Source: Dehalococcoidales bacterium (GTDB lineage: Bacteria; Chloroflexota; Dehalococcoidia; E44-bin15). Taken from it: a stretch of DNA of 5,762 bases. The position numbers and the translations under genes are program-made. Below, piece after piece: positions 1 through 5,374 of the stretch (positions within the stretch are counted from its first letter, which is position 1; every line of letters begins with the position of its first letter). The notes under the pieces are model-generated. The model worked only from the letters and a program-made list of their open reading frames with translations, was not told the origin of the DNA and ran no database searches. Location: contig JAUWZB010000058.1 in assembly GCA_030615555.1 (NCBI GenBank), positions 1-5,762 on the forward strand. Direction: 5' to 3'.

Positions 1-118
1 TCGTTTCCCTGAGCTCGATGATTACATCCGCAGGTTGGAAAGCAACATCTACCTGACCGAAGAGGAAAGTGAGAAATTGGTCAGTGAGATTGAAGAATTC
101 CTGAGGAAAAGAGACTGA
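1..118 (+). CDS. C-terminal end of an unrecognised protein (partial)
   Basis: The frame beginning at base 2 is open from the window edge to a TGA at 116-118 and gives 38 residues, ending in EEFLRKRD. The tail is highly charged, rich in Glu and Lys/Arg, and looks like one or two amphipathic helices. I see no recognisable motif, so no function is offered. It sits 31 bases upstream of the inositol-monophosphatase-family gene on the same strand, so the two are probably co-transcribed. That it is a real gene end rests on the open frame, the stop placed just before the next ribosome-binding site, and the coherent helical composition. The start and most of the protein lie outside the window. Confidence 0.6.
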   Translation, partial: RFPELDDYIRRLESNIYLTEEESEKLVSEIEEFLRKRD

Positions 119-133
119 TAGAATTATACAGGC

Positions 134-139
134 AAGGGG
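134..139 (+). promoter_or_regulatory. Ribosome-binding site deciding a TTG start
   Basis: AAGGGG lies 10 bases before a TTG codon at 150. The in-frame ATG codons at 159 and 174 have no purine-rich stretch at a usual distance. This favours TTG as the start, although 10 bases is slightly long, so ATG at 159 remains possible. Confidence 0.5.
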
Positions 140-149
140 TAACCCGATA

Positions 150-941
150 TTGCAAGCAATGACATACTCACCGATGAGGGAATTAATCCAGAAGGTAACG
201 AGGGCAGGAGGAGACTTTTTGCTTCAGCATTTCGGGAAAGACCTGCAGTTGCTTGAACTTCGAAGTTCGGTCAAGGAGGCGGTAACTGCATATGACAAAA
301 CGGCTGATGAGCTGATCGTTCAAGGAATCAAAAAGGCATATCCTGACCACAGTTTGCTAACCGAGGAGAGCGGACTCCTCGAAGGCGATCCCGACTGGCT
401 CTGGATCGTGGATTCTCTGGACGGCACCAGCGATTTTGCCAGTATGAACCCTTTCTTTTCGGTCTGTGTCGCCTTGATGCATAGGCAAGAACTTGTTCTC
501 GGGGCAGTCTATGCACCCACAATTAATGAATTCTATCTGGCAGAGAAAGGGAAAGGGGCCTACCTCAATCAAAGAAGAATCCAAGTTTCGGAGGTTTCCC
601 AGCTTCGTCAAGGTTATGTGTTTTATTGTGAGGGTGGTGAAAAGGACAGGCTGAGAACTGGTGGGATTCTCAGCAGGATTTATCCCGAGGTTATGGATCT
701 GCGTAAACTTGGTTCCGCTGGTCTGGAAACAGCTTGGGTAGCGGCAGGGAAGGGAGAAGCTTATCTTACCACAAAAATCGAACCGTGGGATGTTGCTCCG
801 GGGGTGTTACTCGTTCGAGAAGCTGGAGGCGAAGTTACCGATTTTGAAGGCAATCAATGGAGACCAGAACAAGGCGACCTGCTGTTTTCCAATGGACGGG
901 TTCATCTCGCGGTATTGGGACTACTGAAGGTTCCAAAGTAG
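150..941 (+). CDS. Inositol monophosphatase family protein (Mg2+-dependent sugar phosphatase)
   Basis: This 263-residue protein has the full length of the IMPase/FBPase-like family, cytoplasmic metal-dependent phosphatases acting on inositol phosphate, fructose 1,6-bisphosphate, PAP or related substrates. All metal-binding motifs are visible: TAYD (Asp49), TEES (Glu72), VDSLDGT (Asp88, Asp91, Thr93) and EPWDVAPG (Asp214), followed by the usual REAGGEVTD segment. The residue after Asp88 is Ser where the family normally has Pro (DPxDGT); the catalytic residues are kept. The exact substrate cannot be read from the sequence. It could be an inositol-1-phosphatase, a SuhB-like protein or an archaeal-type dual IMPase/FBPase. 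The start is TTG at 150, chosen for the AAGGGG upstream; ATG at 159 would remove only three residues. The gene follows an unrecognised gene by 31 bases and faces hdrA tail to tail. Confidence 0.93.
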   Translation: MQAMTYSPMRELIQKVTRAGGDFLLQHFGKDLQLLELRSSVKEAVTAYDKTADELIVQGIKKAYPDHSLLTEESGLLEGDPDWLWIVDSLDGTSDFASMNPFFSVCVALMHRQELVLGAVYAPTINEFYLAEKGKGAYLNQRRIQVSEVSQLRQGYVFYCEGGEKDRLRTGGILSRIYPEVMDLRKLGSAGLETAWVAAGKGEAYLTTKIEPWDVAPGVLLVREAGGEVTDFEGNQWRPEQGDLLFSNGRVHLAVLGLLKVPK

Positions 942-1146
942 CTGAGAGGGTTAAGTGCTTTACATAAAGCGAGTCGCCTCAAGCCCCTCTACCAGGAAGC
1001 AAGATGAAACTTGGACTGCGAATGCGGGTGCAGATATACCTTTTAAGAGAGGAGCCTTGGCTAGAGCAGCCGCTAAATGGGGAGGTGAACTGCCCTAAGG
1101 GAGAGAACGCCTATTTTTCGAGGGGAGGCACAAAAAGCCTATGATC
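942..1146. other. Convergent intergenic region with hairpins and a doubtful 46-codon frame
   Basis: This separates the stop codons of the phosphatase gene (+) and hdrA (-). Its first part is a nested stem-loop at 945-990. Further on, GGCT/AGCC (1059-1062 and 1068-1071) and AGGC/GCCT around 1127-1140 form weak short hairpins. A + strand frame runs from ATG at 1004 to TGA at 1142-1144 (46 codons), with AGGAAG four bases before the ATG. Its translation begins MKLGLRMRVQIYLL and has one Cys; I do not recognise it. It may be a small gene, a remnant of something mobile or chance. No clear T-tract terminator is visible on either strand. Confidence 0.35.
945..990 (+). other. Nested stem-loop downstream of the phosphatase gene
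   Basis: AGAGGG (945-950) pairs with CCCTCT (985-990). The stem continues through TTAAG (951-955) against CTCAA (978-982) with one A-C mismatch and a two-base bulge (GC, 983-984). Inside it, GCTTT (957-961) pairs with AAAGC (966-970) around the loop ACAT. It begins four bases after the stop codon at 939-941, the usual place for a terminator or 3'-end protecting hairpin. No run of T follows, so it is not a standard intrinsic terminator. Confidence 0.4.
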
Positions 1147-3114
1147 TTATACCAATACCCCTTCGATCTCAGCTGTAATCTCCTCGGTGGTGAAGTGCCT
1201 GCTGGTGATCGCCCCGCCAGGGCAGGCGGCGGCACAGACGCCACAGCCCTTACACAAGGCTTCGTTAATGCGCGACACCTTCTCCTCCTCGTCGAAGGAG
1301 ATCGCACTATAGGGGCAGAGCATGATACAGGTCTTGCAGCCGGCACAAAGCTCCTCATCGATGACCGAGGTTGCGGCCTCGATCTCCACCTTGCCTTTGC
1401 TGATCATAGCCAGGGCGCGTGCTGCCGCCGCCGAGGCCTGTGCCACCGTGTCTGGGATATCCTTCGGCCCCTGGCAGCAGCCCACCACGAAGACGCCGTC
1501 GGTGGTGGTGGCCACCGGATCAAGCTTGGGATGCCTCTCTAGGAAGAAGCCGTCGGCACTTCGCGTGACGGAAAAGAGTCTGGCTACATCCTCGGCATCT
1601 GGCTGCGGCTCAAGGGCAGTGCATAGGATAACTATGTCAACCGGGACCCTGATTATCTTGCCAAGCAAGGTATCCTCAGCCACCACGATCAGCTTACCTT
1701 GCTCCTCTTCATTTATGGTGCGGTCGGTAACCTCAGCCACCTTCCCGCGGACAAAATTAACCCCCTCCTCGGAGAGGCGCTGATAGAACTCCTCGTAGCC
1801 CTTTCCAAAACAGCGCATATCGATATACATCTGGTAGACTTCGGCATCAGTTTTCTCTTTTATTAGGTGAGAAAACTTAAGGCCATACATGCAACAAACC
1901 CGTGAGCAGTACTTGTGGTAGTTCTCATCTCGGCTGCCGACGCAGTGAATGATGGCCACGCTCTCTGGCTCCGTGCCGTCCTTGAGCACAATCTTGCCAC
2001 TGGTGGGCCCCACCGCGCTACATAGCCTTTCAAACTCAAGGCTGGTGAAGACATTATCGAATCGCTTGTAGCCATACTGAGTGATCGGTGACGGGTCGAA
2101 GGCATTGTAGCCGGTAGACAGGATGATTGCGCCCACCTCCACCTCCACGATCTGGTCCTCCTGTTCAAAGTTGACAGCACCTGCCTCGCAGAACTTCTCA
2201 CAAGCCCGGCATTTTCCCGTCTTGAAATAGACGCAAAGCTCTCTATCTATCACAGGGACATTAGGCACCGCCTGGGGGAAGGGAATATATATCGCCTTTC
2301 TCTTCGCTAAACCGGCCTCGAACTCGCTATCTGCCTTATAAGGGCACTTTTCCATACAGACGCCGCAACCGGTGCACTTATCCTCATCGACATAGCGGGC
2401 CTTCTTCCTGATCTTGACCTTGAAATTACCCACATAGCCTGACACCTCTTCCACATTGCTGTAGGTCAAGAGCTTGATATAAGGGTGGGAGCCCACCGAA
2501 CTCATCTTTGGGGTGAGGATACAGGAGGAGCAGTCCAGGGTAGGGAAGGTCTTGTCTAGCTGGGCCATGTGGCCCCCGATGGAGGGCGTCCGCTCCACCA
2601 GATAAACTTGGTGTTCCGAATCGGCGATCTCCAGTGCAGCCTGGCTGCCGGCGATGCCCCCGCCTACGATCAGGACATTGGGCTTGACCGGAACCTCCTT
2701 AGTCTCCAGAGGCTCGTGATAGTAAACCTTCCTCACCGCGGCGTTAACCAAAGCCTTAGCCTTCTCGGTAGCCTCGCCGTGATCCTCGGTTATCCAGGAG
2801 CAGTGCTCTCGAATATTGGCCATCTCAAATAAATAGGGGTTTAGCCCAGCCTCCTGACAGACGCGGCGGAAGGTAGCTTCATGCAGGCGTGGGGAGCAGG
2901 AGGCAACCACTACCCGGTTGAGCCCGTGCTCCTTAATATCCTGCTTAATAAGCTCCTGCCCCGGGTCGGAACACACAAACTTGTAGTCGCGGGCCACCAC
3001 CACCGAGTCGAGGCCGGCGGCGAATTTGGTTACCTCCGCCACATCGACCGGGCCCGCAATATTGGACCCGCAGTGACAGATATATACCCCAATTCTTCTC
3101 TCGTCCATGCTCAT
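1147..3114 (-). CDS. hdrA: HdrA: FAD and iron-sulfur subunit of a heterodisulfide-reductase-type complex
   Basis: This 655-residue protein has the complete HdrA architecture. HdrA is the cytoplasmic flavoprotein that, in known Hdr complexes, takes electrons from a donor and can split them between ferredoxin and HdrBC. The N-terminal domain has CHC (Cys13, Cys15) and Cys48, Cys73, Cys86 and Cys105, and binds a [4Fe-4S] cluster in known HdrA. The FAD Rossmann motif GGGIAG is at 151-156, followed by CSSC at 195-198. The inserted ferredoxin domain carries Cys247/250/253/257 and Cys294/302/305/309. CVGSRDE (391-397) and FGKGYEEFY (436-444) are HdrA hallmarks. A thioredoxin-reductase-like FAD segment (VFVVGCC, 541-547) is followed by a C-terminal two-cluster ferredoxin with Cys590/593/596/600 and Cys621/624/627/631. 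ATG at 3114 is chosen because AAGGGGGG precedes it by five bases. It follows the HdrCB fusion gene by 11 bases and ends the unit. No selenocysteine codon is present. The physiological partners and the direction of electron flow are not visible. Confidence 0.96.
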   Translation of the reverse strand: MSMDERRIGVYICHCGSNIAGPVDVAEVTKFAAGLDSVVVARDYKFVCSDPGQELIKQDIKEHGLNRVVVASCSPRLHEATFRRVCQEAGLNPYLFEMANIREHCSWITEDHGEATEKAKALVNAAVRKVYYHEPLETKEVPVKPNVLIVGGGIAGSQAALEIADSEHQVYLVERTPSIGGHMAQLDKTFPTLDCSSCILTPKMSSVGSHPYIKLLTYSNVEEVSGYVGNFKVKIRKKARYVDEDKCTGCGVCMEKCPYKADSEFEAGLAKRKAIYIPFPQAVPNVPVIDRELCVYFKTGKCRACEKFCEAGAVNFEQEDQIVEVEVGAIILSTGYNAFDPSPITQYGYKRFDNVFTSLEFERLCSAVGPTSGKIVLKDGTEPESVAIIHCVGSRDENYHKYCSRVCCMYGLKFSHLIKEKTDAEVYQMYIDMRCFGKGYEEFYQRLSEEGVNFVRGKVAEVTDRTINEEEQGKLIVVAEDTLLGKIIRVPVDIVILCTALEPQPDAEDVARLFSVTRSADGFFLERHPKLDPVATTTDGVFVVGCCQGPKDIPDTVAQASAAAARALAMISKGKVEIEAATSVIDEELCAGCKTCIMLCPYSAISFDEEEKVSRINEALCKGCGVCAAACPGGAITSRHFTTEEITAEIEGVLV

Positions 3115-3119
3115 ATTAA

Positions 3120-3127
3120 CCCCCCTT
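3120..3127 (-). promoter_or_regulatory. hdrA ribosome-binding site overlapping the upstream stop codon
   Basis: Read on the - strand, AAGGGGGG ends five bases before the hdrA ATG, and its two A's belong to the TAA that ends the preceding gene (3126-3128). Ribosomes finishing the first gene therefore stop on the initiation site of hdrA, which suggests translational coupling and matched amounts of the two subunits. Confidence 0.7.
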
Positions 3128-4274
3128 AGATTACCTCTTGAACCAGCTCTGAGATATCCCTAATTTCGAGAGCTTCACTCTTACCCGTGGTCAACACGCT
3201 ATCCTCAAAGTTGGTGATGCAATAAGGACAGGAGGTGGCCAGCACCTCCGCCCCTGCCTCAATAGCCTGATCTATCCTCAGGTCGGAGAATCTTTCCCCT
3301 TTTTTGGTCTCCATCCAAATCCTCCCCCCGCCACCACCACAGCATAAGCTGTTTTCGCGATAATTGGGCATCTCAACCAGTTCCAGGCCAGGGATACTCT
3401 GGAGCACCTGCCGGGGTTCATCATATATCCCGTTATGGCGCCCGAGATAACAGGGATCGTGATAGGTGACCCGTTTATTTATCTCCTTGGTGAACGTTAG
3501 CCTTCCCTCTTGGATCAGCTGGGCGAGGTACTGGGTATAGTGAATTACCTCAAAATTGCCGCCAAGCTCGTGATATTCGTTCTTGAAGGTGTGATAGCAG
3601 TGAGGAGAGGTGGTGAGGACCCTCCGGACGCCCTTTTCGCTAAAAACAGCGGTGTTGCTTTGGACTAAACTCTGAAACAGGGCTTCGTTTCCCGCTTTGC
3701 GAACACTCTCGCCACAGCAGTTCTCCTCAGCACCTATGATGCCGAAGTCTACCCCCACCTTTTTCAGGATACTAGCTGTAGCCTGGGCGATCTTTTGACC
3801 CCGTGGGTCGTAGGCAGGAAGGCAGCAGGAGAAATACAATAACTCGGTCCCCTCACTAAAGTCCTTCACCTCCAGACCTTTGGCCCAATCCACCCGTTTC
3901 TCCCTTTCTTCCCCCAGGGGGTTGCCCATGGCGGAGATGTTTTTCATGGTGATGCGAAGGGAGTCGGGCACAGGTCCGATACCCAGTCCCACGATGGCTC
4001 TCCGGGTAGCCCTCATCACATCGATTATTGACACGCCTCGGGGACAGCGCTCAACGCAAGCACGACAGGTGGTGCAAAGCCATGCCTCCTCAGCCTCAAA
4101 GTCCACTAAGCCCAACTGCGCCTCATGCATTATCCGGCGAACCAGGAAGCTCCTCACCAAATTCCAGGGGCAGATACCACTACAAAGACCACATTGATAA
4201 CACAGTTTAAGGGGATCGCCACCTTCCTCTAATATAATATCTACCGCATCTCTATAGGGACTTACTGCTTGCAT
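3126..4274 (-). CDS. HdrC-HdrB fusion (HdrD-like iron-sulfur protein)
   Basis: This 382-residue soluble protein joins an HdrC-like ferredoxin domain to an HdrB-like domain, the architecture of HdrD, DsrK/TmcB and GlpC relatives. The N-terminal part holds two [4Fe-4S] motifs: CYQCGLCSGICP (Cys25/28/31/35) and CTTCRACVERCP (Cys67/70/73/77). The C-terminal part holds two CCG domains, which in HdrB bind the non-cubane clusters that reduce disulfides. The first is Cys151, Cys186-Cys187-Gly and SPHC (Ser223, Cys226); the second is Cys275, Cys311-Cys312-Gly followed by four more Gly, and CPYC (Cys349, Cys352). The first has Ser in place of one Cys ligand. I chose ATG at 4274 because GGAGG lies five bases before it; ATG at 4286, four codons earlier, has no such site. 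It is the first gene of the unit with hdrA and probably the catalytic, electron-accepting partner. The substrate is unknown: heterodisulfide, another thiol-disulfide or an electron carrier. Confidence 0.94.
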   Translation of the reverse strand: MQAVSPYRDAVDIILEEGGDPLKLCYQCGLCSGICPWNLVRSFLVRRIMHEAQLGLVDFEAEEAWLCTTCRACVERCPRGVSIIDVMRATRRAIVGLGIGPVPDSLRITMKNISAMGNPLGEEREKRVDWAKGLEVKDFSEGTELLYFSCCLPAYDPRGQKIAQATASILKKVGVDFGIIGAEENCCGESVRKAGNEALFQSLVQSNTAVFSEKGVRRVLTTSPHCYHTFKNEYHELGGNFEVIHYTQYLAQLIQEGRLTFTKEINKRVTYHDPCYLGRHNGIYDEPRQVLQSIPGLELVEMPNYRENSLCCGGGGGRIWMETKKGERFSDLRIDQAIEAGAEVLATSCPYCITNFEDSVLTTGKSEALEIRDISELVQEVI

Positions 4275-4279
4275 GATTG

Positions 4280-4284
4280 CCTCC
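4280..4284 (-). promoter_or_regulatory. Ribosome-binding site fixing the HdrCB start at 4274
   Basis: GGAGG on the - strand is five bases from ATG at 4274. It lies inside the codons that would follow the earlier in-frame ATG at 4286, which itself is preceded only by an AT-rich, SD-free stretch. This favours the shorter protein. Confidence 0.65.
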
Positions 4285-4426
4285 ATATTGTATGCTTAGC
4301 GCCTTCACCGCACAAAAAAAGGATGGCCGAGAACACCACGCTATCAGCCACCCGTTTCGAAATAAACTCGATGCCATCTCAATAAATTTCTGCAGACCCG
4401 CTACCCCTCGCACCCCCACTAAAAAT

Positions 4427-4456
4427 AGTTTACCATTTTGGCCTAACCCCTGTCAA
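4427..4456 (-). promoter_or_regulatory. Likely sigma-70-type promoter of the HdrCB-HdrA unit
   Basis: On the - strand, a perfect -35 box TTGACA (4456-4451) is followed after 18 bases by TAAACT (4432-4427), which matches four of six bases of TATAAT. Transcription would start near 4420, giving a leader of roughly 145 bases before the ATG at 4274. Position, orientation and the perfect -35 box support it; the -10 box is only fair. Confidence 0.55.
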
Positions 4457-4528
4457 CAATTTGTACTCGTTCATATGATTAGTGACACATCACTTCCTCT
4501 CCGTGATTTTCTTGTCAGCACTCCGTGC

Positions 4529-4721
4529 TGTCATTGCGAGTGAAGCGAAGCAATCTCGTAGTCCCCCCTTGTTCCCTCTCCCTTGAAGGGAGAGGGCTAG
4601 GGTGAGGGTGGAGGTGGAGGTGGAGGTGAAATCCCCCTCCCTCTAACTCCCTCCCGCCAGGGGAGGGAGAATTTATTCCCTTACACGGGATTGCTTTGGC
4701 ACTTCGTGCCTCGCAATGACA
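4529..4721. repeat. 193-bp inverted-repeat element (MITE- or REP-like)
   Basis: The ends are imperfect inverted copies. TGTCATTGCGAG (4529-4540) is the exact reverse complement of 4710-4721, and the similarity continues inward through GAAGCAATCTCG (to 4558) against CGGGATTGCTTT (from 4686). The right end has a GGCAC-TTC-GTGCC hairpin (4698-4710) where the left has TGAAGCG. The core is GC-rich: a near-perfect 11-bp hairpin with a single-base centre (4574-4584 with 4586-4596), a hexamer tandem (4607-4628) and CTCCCTCCC pairing with GGGAGGGAG (4647-4655 with 4661-4669). It has no transposase and no obvious target duplication. Similar sequences, whose - strand translation reads CHCEARSAKAI, are, from memory, dispersed in several anaerobic lineages, so this is probably a multicopy element. 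Confidence 0.75.
4607..4628 (+). repeat. GGTGGA hexamer tandem repeat
   Basis: Three exact GGTGGA units plus a partial fourth (GGTG) lie inside the core of the inverted-repeat element. A short perfect tandem of this kind is prone to copy-number slippage, and its G-pairs spaced every three bases could stack. No coding role is visible. Confidence 0.8.
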
Positions 4722-4813
4722 AGTGAAGCGAAATCCACGATCCCAAGTGTCATCCATCTATCCGAGCGTGATCACAATTAGGGGCATAACGGGATCGGGC
4801 AGGAGAGGAGCTA

Positions 4814-5365
4814 CTAACCTTTTTCCGGCAGCAGCGCTTCTAAGACCTGGGCATATATCTGGTAGGTGGCCGCATCGAAGAGCACGAAAACTACCTCCTC
4901 TAGGGACTCCTCCCGATGGAGAAAGTCAATGACCGTCTCGAGGGCTATCGCGGCGGCAAGCCTCACCGGGTATCCGAAAGCGCCGGTGCTTATCGAGGGG
5001 AAGGAGACACTCTTAAGTCCGTTGGCTACCGCTACTCTCAGGCTCTGGCGATAGGCGCTGGCTAGAAGCTCAGGCTCACCACTGTGGCCACCATGCCACA
5101 CCGGGCCCACGGTGTGGATGACATGCCTGGCCTTAAGGTTTCCTCCCGTGGTAATCACCGCCTCGCCTGGGGGCAAGCGCCCTTGCCGGGAAACGATTTG
5201 CTTGCACTCTTCCAGGATGGCCGGTCCCCCAGCGCGGTGGATCGCTCCATCTACTCCACCACCCCCCATCAGGCTGGAATTGGCGGCATTGACAATGGCG
5301 TCGGTTGCCTGCCTGGTGATATCGCCCTGAAGCAGGGAAAGCCTGGTCTTATTGACCGTCCGCAC
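4814..5365 (-). CDS. Macro-domain protein, YmdB/MacroD-like ADP-ribose hydrolase
   Basis: This 183-residue protein is a single macro domain with essentially the usual length. In order it shows QGDIT (13-17), which contacts the adenine in known structures; IVNAAN (24-29); a Gly-rich loop GGGGVDGAIHRAGG (34-47); GEAVITTGG (67-75); HVIHTVGPVW (81-90); and the phosphate-binding SISTGAFGYP (124-133). Asn29 and Asp39 match the catalytic Asn/Asp of the MacroD and YmdB class, which removes ADP-ribose from acidic residues and deacetylates O-acetyl-ADP-ribose. Such activity is therefore likely, but the true substrate is not shown. The start is GTG at 5365 with AGGG seven bases upstream; that AGGG includes the stop codon of the thiolase gene, so the two genes are probably translated from one message. 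No signal peptide; cytoplasmic. Confidence 0.93.
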   Translation of the reverse strand: MRTVNKTRLSLLQGDITRQATDAIVNAANSSLMGGGGVDGAIHRAGGPAILEECKQIVSRQGRLPPGEAVITTGGNLKARHVIHTVGPVWHGGHSGEPELLASAYRQSLRVAVANGLKSVSFPSISTGAFGYPVRLAAAIALETVIDFLHREESLEEVVFVLFDAATYQIYAQVLEALLPEKG

Positions 5366-5374
5366 TGCAATACC

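Larger units (their letters stand above)
4287..4813. other. Gene-free stretch between the Hdr unit and the macro-domain gene
   Basis: No credible coding frame is present. Bases 4287-4426 are the leader of the Hdr transcript, with no hairpin or riboswitch fold that I recognise. The promoter lies at 4427-4456. Bases 4457-4516 are AT-rich and sit upstream of it. Bases 4529-4721 are an inverted-repeat element, preceded by the small hairpin AGCAC-TCC-GTGCT at 4517-4529. Bases 4722-4813, just past the macro-domain stop codon on the - strand, show nothing but an 11-base copy (4722-4732) of a piece of the element. No intrinsic terminator for the macro-domain gene is evident. Confidence 0.6.

Noticed and set aside
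942..1003. A tRNA gene suggested by the nested stems after the phosphatase gene
   Set aside because: There is no T-loop consensus (GGTTCRANNCC-like), no proper acceptor stem and no plausible anticodon arm.
1141..1783. Overlapping + strand frames of 133 and 153 codons antisense to hdrA
   Set aside because: They mirror the highly conserved HdrA coding sequence, have no family features and no ribosome-binding sites.
4275..4286. The earlier ATG at 4286 as start of the HdrCB fusion
   Set aside because: No Shine-Dalgarno precedes it, while GGAGG sits five bases before the ATG at 4274. The difference is only four residues.
4457..4500. Operator upstream of the Hdr promoter, suggested by ACAAATTGT next to the -35 box
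   Set aside because: The symmetry is short, in AT-rich sequence and unpaired with a second site, so it cannot be told from chance.
4277..4543. An 88-codon + strand frame in the Hdr leader and promoter region
   Set aside because: It overlaps the start of the HdrCB gene and its promoter, has an unusual composition, no ribosome-binding site, and ends in the repeat element.
4529..4721. CRISPR array
   Set aside because: The repeats are inverted end copies and internal hairpins, not regularly spaced direct repeats with unique spacers; no cas gene is nearby.
4515..4757. An 80-codon - strand frame reading CHCEARSAKAI and PLPSRERE
   Set aside because: It is the translation of the inverted-repeat element, with low-complexity His-Leu and Pro-Ser stretches and no ribosome-binding site; a known kind of spurious frame.
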